This document shows, in pieces, positions 7,128 through 13,978 of a stretch of 46,004 bases of DNA. Positions within the stretch are counted from its first letter, which is position 1. Every line of letters begins with the position of its first letter. Location: NCBI GenBank assembly GCA_031271905.1, contig JAISUT010000011.1, forward strand, positions 1 through 46,004, given 5' to 3'. A model generated the notes under the pieces. That model saw nothing but the letters and a program-made list of their open reading frames with translations. It was not told the origin of the DNA and made no database searches. The DNA is from Acidobacteriota bacterium. GTDB taxonomy: Bacteria; Acidobacteriota; UBA6911. Made by a program: the position numbers and the translations under genes.

Positions 7128-8984
7128 TCACTTCTCCAAGACGACCGACATGCGGCAGCGCTCGCAGTCGAACTCCAGCCTGTAGACGTGCAGGTTGTCG
7201 CGCAAACGCAACGGTGCGGGGATGCGCCGCGCGCCGCCGCCGCCTTCCCCGCCCTCCCGCAAACAGGCGTCGAGCTGGTGGCGCAGGCAGTATTTCGTCC
7301 GCATCACCTCCCTGCCCCGCGCGACGCCCGCCGCCGCCTCGGCGGGGAAAGACTCCAGCGCAGGCTCGACGACCTGCGCGCCGTGGCGCTCGTAGAACGC
7401 CCGGGCGAGGCGGTTCAGGACGTTGGCGCGGAAATCCACCTGCTTTTCGGGGTAGGGGACGTCGTTGGGGACGACCGGCGCGGTGGGGCGGGGGCGGTTG
7501 GCTTCGCGGACTTTCGCGAGTTCCGCCAAGGAGTCCCTGCGCATCCGGTTCAGAAAGCCGACGGGGAGGAAGCCGACCCGCCCGGAGACCTCCGTCCGCC
7601 CGATGCGGAACGCCGTGCCCCCCGCCGCCGCGAGCCGCCTCTCGACCTGCGCGAGCGCCCGCCCGGGGTCGCGCGGCGCCACGTAGGGCGCGTCGAAGGA
7701 CAGCTCCGCCCGGTTGCCGTCCTCGTCCGTCGCCGTCAGCCGCGCCACGTCGCCCTCATGCGCGAACGCCATCGCCGCATCGACGCGGCGGCGCGCGGAG
7801 TCCCCTTGGAGCAGCCTGTCGAACGCGGCGTCGTGGTTCCTGTGGAGGGGCACCCCTTGGGCGAGCCCCCGCATGGAATTGGGGAACGCCTTCCCGTCCG
7901 GATCGACGCGCTCGACCCGGAAGCCGGACAGCCCCCCGCCGCCGGTGAAGAAGCAGAGCCCGTCCCCGTTGTGCAACCGCTCCCCGTCGAGCTGGAAGAA
8001 CCCCCGCCCCACGCGCGCCACCGTCCCGACGGGCTTGCCCACGGACTTTTGCGTGTCGATGGAACCGGCCTTGTCGCGCGCGCCCGAGATGAAATAGCGC
8101 GTGAAGCCCCGGTTGAAGCTCCGCGCGGGGTCGGGCGTGAAAGAAAATTCGCTGCGCCCCGAGCTGGCGCGGCGGTATCCGGGGCGGGCGGCGATGAAGG
8201 CGTCCAGCGCCTGCCGCCAGGCGGCGGTGACGTTCTTGACGTAACGGGCGTCCTTGTAGCGCCCCTCGATCTTGAACGAGGTGACGCCCGCCTCGACCAA
8301 CGCCCCGAGGTCGCCCATAAGGTCGAGGTCTTTCAAAGAGAGCAGGAACTTGTCCTGCTCGACGCGCCTCCCCACGCCGTCGGTCAGCGTGTACCGCGAG
8401 CGGCACGGCTGGGCGCAGACGCCCCGGTTGCCGCTGCGTCCGGCGACGACCTGGCTCATGTAGCATTGGCCGCTGTAGGACACGCAGAGCGCGCCGTGGA
8501 CGAACACCTCCAGCTCGATCTTCGGCGCCGCCCGCCGGATGGCGGCGATCTCCGCGAGCGAGAGCTCGCGCGCCAGGATCGCGCGGCGTACCCCCACCGC
8601 CTCGAGGAAGCGGACCTTCTCCGGCGTGTCGTTGTGCGCCTGCGTGCTGGCGATCAGGGGGATGGGCGGCAGGTCCAGCTCCAAGAGCCCCCGGTCTTGG
8701 ATGATCAGCCCGTCCGCCCCCAGGTCGTAGACCGACCGGACGATCCCGCGGGCTTCGGCGACCTCCCCGTCGGTCAGGATGGTGTTGAGCGCGACATAGA
8801 CCTTGGCGTAGAACAGATGGGCGCGGCGCACCAGCCGCTCCAAGTCCCCGAGCGCCACCCCCGCCCCCGCGCGGGCGCTGAACTTGGGAGCGCCGATGTA
8901 CACGGCGTCCGCCCCATGCTCCACGGCGGCGACGCCGATGTCCGCATCCCCCGCCGGCGCCAACAGTTCCAACGACGTCCCCAT
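7128..8984 (-). CDS. rlhA: 23S rRNA C2501 hydroxylase RlhA (U32 peptidase family)
   Basis: 618 aa from the ATG at 8984 (MGTSLELLAPAGDADIGVAA). A longer in-frame extension would run across the divergent cyclophilin gene and is rejected. The protein aligns along its whole length with E. coli RlhA (YdcP): 'HGADAVYIGAPKFSARAG', 'LIIQDRGLLELDLPPIPL', the Fe-S cysteine region 'GALCVSYSGQCYMSQ' and 'NRGVCAQPCRSRYTL', 'SFKIEGRYKDARYVKNVTA', and a C-terminal Cys motif 'RLEFDCERCRMSVV'. RlhA hydroxylates a cytidine of 23S rRNA. The length (E. coli about 650) and both Cys clusters are normal. Confidence 0.88.
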   Translation of the reverse strand: MGTSLELLAPAGDADIGVAAVEHGADAVYIGAPKFSARAGAGVALGDLERLVRRAHLFYAKVYVALNTILTDGEVAEARGIVRSVYDLGADGLIIQDRGLLELDLPPIPLIASTQAHNDTPEKVRFLEAVGVRRAILARELSLAEIAAIRRAAPKIELEVFVHGALCVSYSGQCYMSQVVAGRSGNRGVCAQPCRSRYTLTDGVGRRVEQDKFLLSLKDLDLMGDLGALVEAGVTSFKIEGRYKDARYVKNVTAAWRQALDAFIAARPGYRRASSGRSEFSFTPDPARSFNRGFTRYFISGARDKAGSIDTQKSVGKPVGTVARVGRGFFQLDGERLHNGDGLCFFTGGGGLSGFRVERVDPDGKAFPNSMRGLAQGVPLHRNHDAAFDRLLQGDSARRRVDAAMAFAHEGDVARLTATDEDGNRAELSFDAPYVAPRDPGRALAQVERRLAAAGGTAFRIGRTEVSGRVGFLPVGFLNRMRRDSLAELAKVREANRPRPTAPVVPNDVPYPEKQVDFRANVLNRLARAFYERHGAQVVEPALESFPAEAAAGVARGREVMRTKYCLRHQLDACLREGGEGGGGARRIPAPLRLRDNLHVYRLEFDCERCRMSVVLEK

Positions 8985-9029
8985 GAGCCCCCCCGCCCCG
9001 ACGGCTAAAAAACACCGGTCGAATCTGCT

Positions 9030-9059
9030 AATATATGCGTTTTGTTTTTGCGTTTTCAA
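9030..9059 (-). promoter_or_regulatory. Putative promoter of rlhA
   Basis: On the minus strand TTGAAA (9059-9054) and TATATT (9035-9030) are separated by 18 bp, about 45 bp before the rlhA ATG. It lies in the AT-rich divergent gap shared with the cyclophilin gene. Confidence 0.45.
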
Positions 9060-9083
9060 CGTTTTCCCAGGAGCCATTGCATT

Positions 9084-9596
9084 ATGAGCGATAACGAAAG
9101 CCCCAAACTCCCCCGCTGTTTCTTTGACATCACCGCCGACGGCCTGCAACTCGGCCGCATCGTGTTCGAGTTGCGCTCCGACGTCGCGCCCAAGACGGCG
9201 GAGAACTTCCGCGCCCTCTGCACCGGCGAAAAAGGGTTCGGCTACAAAGACTCTACGTTCCACCGCATCATCCCGGAATTCATGTGCCAGGGGGGGGACT
9301 TCACCAACCACAACGGCACCGGCGGCAAGTCGATCTACGGCGAGAAGTTCGCCGACGAGAATTTCACGCTGAAACACACCGGCCCCGGCATCCTCAGCAT
9401 GGCGAACGCCGGCCCCGGCACCAACGGCTCGCAGTTTTTCATCTGCACCGTGCCGACGCCGTGGCTGGACGGGCACCACGTGGTGTTCGGCTCGGTCGTG
9501 GAGGGGATGGACGTGCTCAAGAAGATGGAGAGCTTCGGCACCGGCTCCGGCAGGACGAAGGCGGAGATCGCCATCGCCGACTGCGGCGAGCTGTAA
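9084..9596 (+). CDS. Cyclophilin-type peptidyl-prolyl isomerase, eukaryote-like
   Basis: 170 aa from the ATG at 9084, with CAGGAG upstream; an earlier in-frame start at 9042 is less likely. It is a cytosolic cyclophilin with no signal peptide. Catalytic and cyclosporin-contact residues are present: '[15 protein letters not shown]', '[15 protein letters not shown]', and the Trp of '[12 protein letters not shown]'. It resembles eukaryotic cyclophilin A strikingly, including the insertion-bearing segment '[19 protein letters not shown]', '[17 protein letters not shown]' and '[16 protein letters not shown]', which ordinary bacterial PpiA/PpiB proteins lack. This suggests transfer from a eukaryote or membership of a eukaryote-like bacterial clade. 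Confidence 0.92.
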   Translation: MSDNESPKLPRCFFDITADGLQLGRIVFELRSDVAPKTAENFRALCTGEKGFGYKDSTFHRIIPEFMCQGGDFTNHNGTGGKSIYGEKFADENFTLKHTGPGILSMANAGPGTNGSQFFICTVPTPWLDGHHVVFGSVVEGMDVLKKMESFGTGSGRTKAEIAIADCGEL

Positions 9597-9618
9597 AGCC
9601 CCGCCGCAAATGGCGCAC

Positions 9619-9738
9619 GGGAGCCTCTAAAAACCTCGCAGACAAGGCGTCGCCTTGGTCGGAAATGCTCATTCGCCTCAGCGAACTCCGCTTTTCGACC
9701 AAGGCGCAACGCAGCGGCCGGGGTTTTCAGAGATTCCC
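9619..9738. repeat. Element B, copy 1: inverted-repeat-bounded element, 120 bp
   Basis: The left arm GGGAGCCTCTAAAAACCTC pairs with the right arm (GGGGTTTTCAGAGATTCCC, reverse complement GGGAATCTCTGAAAACCCC), 15 of 19 positions. The core contains GCTCATTCGCCTCAGCGAAC. A second copy at 41893-42000 carries the core in the opposite orientation. It directly follows the cyclophilin stop, so it may also act as a terminator. The architecture is MITE-like, but no transposase or target duplication is seen. Confidence 0.75.
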
Positions 9739-9833
9739 GCAAGGGGGTGCGGCGACAACCGGCAGGGTGCCGCCGCGCCTCCCCGCCCCTCCTCCAAGAA
9801 AAAAAAGCAGCCGCACCGACCGGCACCCGGCTT

Positions 9834-9853
9834 CGGGGCGGGTTTCCGCCCCG
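9834..9853. terminator. GC-rich hairpin, possible terminator
   Basis: CGGGGCGG, loop GTTT, CCGCCCCG: a perfect 8-bp stem between the cyclophilin gene and the rex promoter. No T-tract follows, so termination is only a possibility. Confidence 0.3.
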
Positions 9854-9933
9854 CGCCCACGATGCGCGGACGCGCACCGGATGCGATGCTCCGGCCAGGC
9901 GTGTCCACAAAAACACAAAGCGCATGTCACGGC

Positions 9934-9962
9934 TTGACAAGTATTGTGAATGAGTACACAAT
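9934..9962 (+). promoter_or_regulatory. rex promoter with embedded Rex operator
   Basis: A -35 TTGACA (9934-9939), a 17-bp spacer and a -10 CACAAT (9957-9962). Lying over the spacer and -10 is TTGTGAATGAGTACACAA (9944-9961). It matches the 18-bp Rex consensus TTGTGAAnnnnTTCACAA in both five-base arms and at the exact spacing. The bound repressor would block polymerase, giving NADH-responsive autoregulation. A leader of roughly 135 nt follows, with a hairpin (GGCGAGG / CCTCGCC) at 10017-10036. Confidence 0.8.
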
Positions 9963-10102
9963 TACAGCGCCTCTGAAAAAACATAGAGGCGGACGATTGG
10001 GGCGCCCGGGGATGCAGGCGAGGCGGCGACCTCGCCCAAAACGGGCGCGCCGGACGTGAAGTTGCAGGGGAGCTTCCGGGAAACCGGGGGGGGGAGGAAA
10101 CG

Positions 10103-10801
10103 ATGAGGGGCGCGCAGAAACAATCGGGGACGGTGCAGTTCGCCGGCAAGCGCATCCCGCTCCAGACCGTCGAGCGCCTGTCCACCTACCGCCGGGTGCT
10201 GGAGGATCTGCACGGCCAGGGGATCCAGTACGTCTATTCGCACCAACTGGCGGAATACGTCGATGTCACCTCCGCGCAGCTCCGGCGCGACCTGGCGTCT
10301 TTCGGCTCGTTCGGCAACATCTCGCGCGGCTACAACGTCGGGCAGCTCATCAACACCCTGTCGGAGCTGCTCGGCACCGTGACGGTGCAGCCGGTGGCGC
10401 TGGTCGGCGCGGGCAACCTGGGGCGCACGCTCCTGTCCTATGGCGGCTTCGTCGAACGCGGCTTCGCGCTCGACCTGGTGTTCGACAACGACCCGTCGAA
10501 GATCGGCCGCGTCATCGCCGGGCGGCGTTGCCTAGACATCCGGGATGCCGCGACCGCCTTGCGCGACCGCCAGATCGGCATCGCCATCCTCGCCTGCCAG
10601 CCACAAGGGCTGCAAACCATCGTGAACAGCTTCGCCGAAGCCGGGGTGCGCGCGTTCCTCTGCTTCGTCCCCGCCATCCTCAACGCCCCGCCGGGGACGT
10701 TCATCGAGATGGAGGACATCTCCGCCAAGTTGGAGAAGTTGTCGTTTTTGGGAAAAAACAGGGTCAATCCCCGGCGGGAGTTGAAAGCGAGCGGGTTTTG
10801 A
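10103..10801 (+). CDS. rex: Redox-sensing transcriptional repressor Rex
   Basis: 232 aa with a strong GGGGAGGAAA ribosome site. An N-terminal winged helix ('RLSTYRRVLEDLHGQGIQYV', 'SAQLRRDLASFGSFG') is followed by a Rossmann NAD(H)-binding domain ('VALVGAGNLGRTLLSYGGF', 'VFDNDPSKIGRVIAG'), then the C-terminal swapped helix. Rex represses fermentative and hydrogenase genes when NADH/NAD+ is low and releases DNA when NADH rises. It has an operator over its own promoter and a second site before the hydrogenase operon that follows. The N-terminus is about 15 residues longer than typical. Confidence 0.95.
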   Translation: MRGAQKQSGTVQFAGKRIPLQTVERLSTYRRVLEDLHGQGIQYVYSHQLAEYVDVTSAQLRRDLASFGSFGNISRGYNVGQLINTLSELLGTVTVQPVALVGAGNLGRTLLSYGGFVERGFALDLVFDNDPSKIGRVIAGRRCLDIRDAATALRDRQIGIAILACQPQGLQTIVNSFAEAGVRAFLCFVPAILNAPPGTFIEMEDISAKLEKLSFLGKNRVNPRRELKASGF

Positions 10802-10812
10802 ACTAGATTTTT

Positions 10813-10841
10813 TTAGCATTGTCTGTGTACACACGCACAAT
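10813..10841 (+). promoter_or_regulatory. Hydrogenase-operon promoter with Rex-like operator
   Basis: CTGTGTACACACGCACAA (10823-10840) fits TTGTG-N8-CACAA with a single mismatch (first base), at the same 18-bp spacing as the rex operator. It overlaps a CACAAT -10 (10836-10841) set 17 bp from TTAGCA (10813-10818). This copies the geometry of the rex promoter. Rex control of the downstream operon is therefore likely; affinity may be lower because of the arm mismatch. Confidence 0.68.
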
Positions 10842-10910
10842 GGAACAGCTCCGAGACCGACGAAGGACGCGAACCGGACATCCAAGCCACCATCAAGAAG
10901 GAGAGACACC

Positions 10911-11303
10911 ATGTCCAAGAAGATCCTGACCATCGACGACGACGTCGACCTGACCGATTCCATCAAAGCCTGGTTCGAGGCGCGCGGGTACGCGGTGCGC
11001 GCGGCGCACAGCGGCGCCGAGGGGAAGAAAGCCATACGGCAGGAGCGGCCCGACGCCATCATCCTCGACGTCATGATGGACACCGACGCGGACGGTTTCA
11101 ACCTGGCGTACGAGCTGAAGGGCGACGCCGCCACCCGGGACATCCCCATCGTCCTCCTGTCGGGATTCACCGACCATCTCGCGGACAAGGCGCCGTCATT
11201 TGAATTCGTGATGGGGCGGGACTGGCCCGCGACCGAATACCTCAAGAAGCCCGCATCGTTGCAAAGCATCGGCGAGGCGGTGGAGCGGGTGCTCGGGAGC
11301 TAG
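10911..11303 (+). CDS. Stand-alone response regulator receiver (first gene of the hydrogenase operon)
   Basis: 130 aa, start with AAGGAGAG. It is a single REC domain with the acidic pocket D9-D10-D11, phosphoacceptor D53 in 'IILDVMMDTDADGF', the Ser of 'VLLSGF' and Lys of 'EYLKKPAS'. No output domain follows. An insertion between beta4 and beta5 ('TDHLADKAPSFEFVMGRDWP') is shared in position with the receiver at 17801, suggesting duplicated paralogues. It heads the operon, 90 bp before hydC. A CheY- or Spo0F-like phosphotransfer role is the simplest inference; the partner is probably one of the two kinases in this operon. Confidence 0.88.
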   Translation: MSKKILTIDDDVDLTDSIKAWFEARGYAVRAAHSGAEGKKAIRQERPDAIILDVMMDTDADGFNLAYELKGDAATRDIPIVLLSGFTDHLADKAPSFEFVMGRDWPATEYLKKPASLQSIGEAVERVLGS

Positions 11304-11393
11304 CCCGCCGTCCTCCGGGGGCGCCGCCGATCCCGCGACCATGGGGGGGCGACGGCGGGGAATCGCCAACAACCGACCGCCAAAGGCAACATC

Positions 11394-11876
11394 GTGAAAA
11401 CCATCGAGGAGATCATCGCCGAATTCGTCGCCGCGCCCGACCGCGACCGGCGCGACCGGGACCAGCCCTCGCCCTCCGCCATCATCCCGCTCCTGCAGGC
11501 GACGCAGAAGGAGCGCGGGTATGTGCCGGAAGAGGCGATCCGGGGCATCTCGCGCGCATTGCGGGTGCCGCGCAGCACCGTCTACGGCGTCGCCACCTTC
11601 TACAACCAGTTCCGGCTCACGCCTTTGGGCGAGCATGTGGTCGAGATCTGCCGAGGCACCGCCTGCCATGTGAAGGGGAGCGGCAAGCTGTGCGACCACC
11701 TGCGCCGCAAGCTCAAGCTCCAGAAGGACGGCAACTCGCGCGACGGCAAGTTCACGCTGCTGACCCCCGCGTGCCTCGGCGCCTGCTCCATCGCCTCGGT
11801 CGTCCGCGTCGATGGCGAGTTCCACGGCGGCATGGACGTGGCGAAGCTGGACGCCCTGCTCGACCAGTTGAAGTGA
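11394..11876 (+). CDS. hydC: [FeFe] hydrogenase subunit HydC/HndA (NuoE-like)
   Basis: 160 aa from GTG at 11394 with AAAGG upstream. It is a thioredoxin-like [2Fe-2S] subunit of the NuoE family: 'ILPLLQATQKERGYVPEEAI', 'GVATFYNQFRLTPLGEH', and cluster ligands in 'VEICRGTACHVKGS' and 'TPACLGACSIASVV', the usual C-x4-C and C-x3-C arrangement. In HydABC/Hnd hydrogenases this small subunit sits with the NADH-oxidising subunit. The gene order HydC-HydB-HydA matches other bifurcating hydrogenase operons. Confidence 0.93.
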   Translation: MKTIEEIIAEFVAAPDRDRRDRDQPSPSAIIPLLQATQKERGYVPEEAIRGISRALRVPRSTVYGVATFYNQFRLTPLGEHVVEICRGTACHVKGSGKLCDHLRRKLKLQKDGNSRDGKFTLLTPACLGACSIASVVRVDGEFHGGMDVAKLDALLDQLK

Positions 11877-11910
11877 CCCGCCGCGCGGGCGTCCGACTTT
11901 AGAGGTGACC

Positions 11911-13923
11911 ATGACCGACACCGTGCTTTTAAACCCCTGCTGCCCCGCCTGCCGCCACCGGCCTGCGGAGCCGTGCGTACACTCCGTCGAATGCGTCGAG
12001 AAAGGCCCACTCTGCCACGACGACGACGCCTGCCGCGAACTGCGCCGAATCCGGCTTCTCCAGGCGCGGCGCGGGGGCGAAGGGACCTTGATCTTCCTCG
12101 GCCTAGGCACCTGCGGCCTGGCCAACGGCGCCGCCGACGTGCGCAAGCGCATCGAGGCGTTCCTCGCGCAGAACCGCGTCGCGGCGACCGTCATCGACGT
12201 GGGGTGCATCGGCTACTGCCAGAAGGAGGTCATCGTGGACGTCGCGCCGTCCGGCGGGCCGCGCATCGCCTACGCCGGCGTCACGCCGGAGAACATCGAC
12301 GGGCTGCTCGCCGACGTGCTGTGCCGCGGGAGGGCAGGCCATCCGCTGGCGCTCGGCTGGCACGCCGACCCGGACGCTGCCCCGTCCGTCGCCCCCGACG
12401 GCGTCCCCGCGCTCCACACGATCCCCTTCTTCGCCCGCCAGCAGAAGGTGGTCTTGGAGAACTGCGGCGTCATCGACCCGGTGTCCCTCGACGCCGCCTT
12501 GGCGCGCGGGGCGTTCCGGGGCCTTTCGCGCGCCCTCTCCCTGATGACCCCCGCCGAGGTCTGCGACACCGTGCTCGCCTCCGGGCTGAAGGGGCGCGGG
12601 GGCGGAGGCTTCCCCACCGGGCGGAAATGGCAAGTGGCGCACGGGCAGCCGAGCGCGGAGAAGTACGTCGTCTGCAACGCCGACGAGGGCGACCCGGGCG
12701 CGTTCATGGACCGGGCGGTCTTGGAGGGCGACCCCTACCGCGTCTTGGAGGGGTTGGCGATAGCCGCCTACGCCATCGGCGCGCGCCGGGGCTACATCTA
12801 CTGCCGCGCGGAGTATCCGCTGGCGATCGCGAGGCTGGAGGCGGCCATCGCGCGCATGCGCGAGACGGGCCTCTTGGGCGACAACATCCTCGACAGCCAG
12901 TTCGCCTTCGACGTGAAGGTCAAGCCGGGGGCGGGTGCCTTCGTCTGCGGCGAGGAGACCGCCATCATCGCCAGCATCGAGGGGCGGCGCGGCATGCCGC
13001 GCCCCCGCCCCCCCTACCCCGCCGAGAAGGGGCTGTACGGCAAGCCGACCGTCCTGAACAACGTGGAGACCCTCGCCAACGTCCCCGCCATCGTCGCCCG
13101 GGGCGCGGAGTGGTTCGCCTCCATCGGCAAGGGGGACGCCGGCACGAAGGTCTTCGCCCTCTCCGGCGCGGTGCGCAACACGGGCCTGGTCGAAGTCCCC
13201 ATCGGCATGTCGCTGCGGGAGCTGGTGGAAGGCGTCGGCGGCGGCGTGGCGGCGGGGCACCGCCTCAAGGCGGTGCAGATCGGCGGCCCGTCGGGCGGCT
13301 GCCTGCCCGCCGACCAACTGGACGTGCCAGTGGACTACAGGGCGCTCCAAGAGCGGGGCGCGATCATGGGCTCGGGGGGGTTGGTGGTCATGGACGAGCG
13401 CTCCTGCATGGTGGACGTCGCCAAATACTTCATGGAGTTCGTCCGCTCCGAGTCGTGCGGCAAATGCGCACCCTGCCGCGAAGGGACGACGCGCCTCTAC
13501 GAGATACTCGCGGCGCTGTGCGAGAAGCCGGTCGGCGACGAAGGCAACCGCCTGACGCGCTTCCGCGGCCTGCTCGCAGCCGAGGAGTTGGCGGAGACCG
13601 TCCGCGAGGCGTCGCTGTGCGGCCTGGGGCAGACGGCGGCGAACCCCGTGCTGTCCACCCTGCGCTATTTCCGCGACGAGTACGAGGCGCACCTGCACGA
13701 GCGCCGTTGCCCGGCGGGCGCATGCCAGGGGCTGCGCGTGTTCGCCATCGACAACGCCCTGTGCATCGGCTGCACCATGTGCCGGAAGGCCTGCCCGCAA
13801 GACGCCGTCATGGGCGAGCGCAAGCAGGCGCACTACATCATCGAGGACCGCTGCATCGGCTGCGGCGCCTGCGTCACCGCCTGCCCCAAGGAGGCGATCG
13901 GCGTCGCGCCTTGGAGGCCGTGA
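11911..13923 (+). CDS. hydB: [FeFe] hydrogenase NAD(H)-binding subunit HydB/HndC (NuoF-like)
   Basis: 670 aa from ATG 11911 (GAGGTG upstream; the GTG at 11905 is an alternative). Order: a Cys-rich N-terminal extension (residues 1-45, seven Cys), a thioredoxin-like [2Fe-2S] region ('GLGTCGLANGA', 'VGCIGYCQKEV'), then the NuoF core with the FMN/NADH site ('GLKGRGGGGFPTGRKW', 'CNADEGDPGAFMDRAVLEG'), SLBB domain, the N3-type [4Fe-4S] motif 'ESCGKCAPCREGTTRL', and a C-terminal two-cluster ferredoxin ('CIGCTMCRKACP', 'CIGCGACVTACP'). It oxidises or reduces NAD(H) for the hydrogenase and, in bifurcating homologues, houses the flavin branch point. HndB and HndC functions are fused, as in Thermotoga HydB. 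Confidence 0.93.
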   Translation: MTDTVLLNPCCPACRHRPAEPCVHSVECVEKGPLCHDDDACRELRRIRLLQARRGGEGTLIFLGLGTCGLANGAADVRKRIEAFLAQNRVAATVIDVGCIGYCQKEVIVDVAPSGGPRIAYAGVTPENIDGLLADVLCRGRAGHPLALGWHADPDAAPSVAPDGVPALHTIPFFARQQKVVLENCGVIDPVSLDAALARGAFRGLSRALSLMTPAEVCDTVLASGLKGRGGGGFPTGRKWQVAHGQPSAEKYVVCNADEGDPGAFMDRAVLEGDPYRVLEGLAIAAYAIGARRGYIYCRAEYPLAIARLEAAIARMRETGLLGDNILDSQFAFDVKVKPGAGAFVCGEETAIIASIEGRRGMPRPRPPYPAEKGLYGKPTVLNNVETLANVPAIVARGAEWFASIGKGDAGTKVFALSGAVRNTGLVEVPIGMSLRELVEGVGGGVAAGHRLKAVQIGGPSGGCLPADQLDVPVDYRALQERGAIMGSGGLVVMDERSCMVDVAKYFMEFVRSESCGKCAPCREGTTRLYEILAALCEKPVGDEGNRLTRFRGLLAAEELAETVREASLCGLGQTAANPVLSTLRYFRDEYEAHLHERRCPAGACQGLRVFAIDNALCIGCTMCRKACPQDAVMGERKQAHYIIEDRCIGCGACVTACPKEAIGVAPWRP

Positions 13924-13978
13924 CCGGGACAAACCGCCGCTTGTCGGCGCGAAGATGGGATTACGGAGGGAATGCCAG

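Larger units (their letters stand above)
9597..9933. other. Gene-free interval before the rex promoter
   Basis: It contains element B copy 1 (9619-9738) and a GC-rich hairpin (9834-9853), both listed separately. It has no credible coding region. Confidence 0.5.

Noticed and set aside
8985-9479. N-terminal extension of rlhA up to 9479
   Set aside because: It would run antisense through the cyclophilin gene; homology to E. coli RlhA begins at the ATG at 8984.
10017-10036. Riboswitch or attenuator in the rex leader
   Set aside because: A 7-bp hairpin is present, but there is no alternative pairing or terminator T-tract to support regulation by RNA structure.
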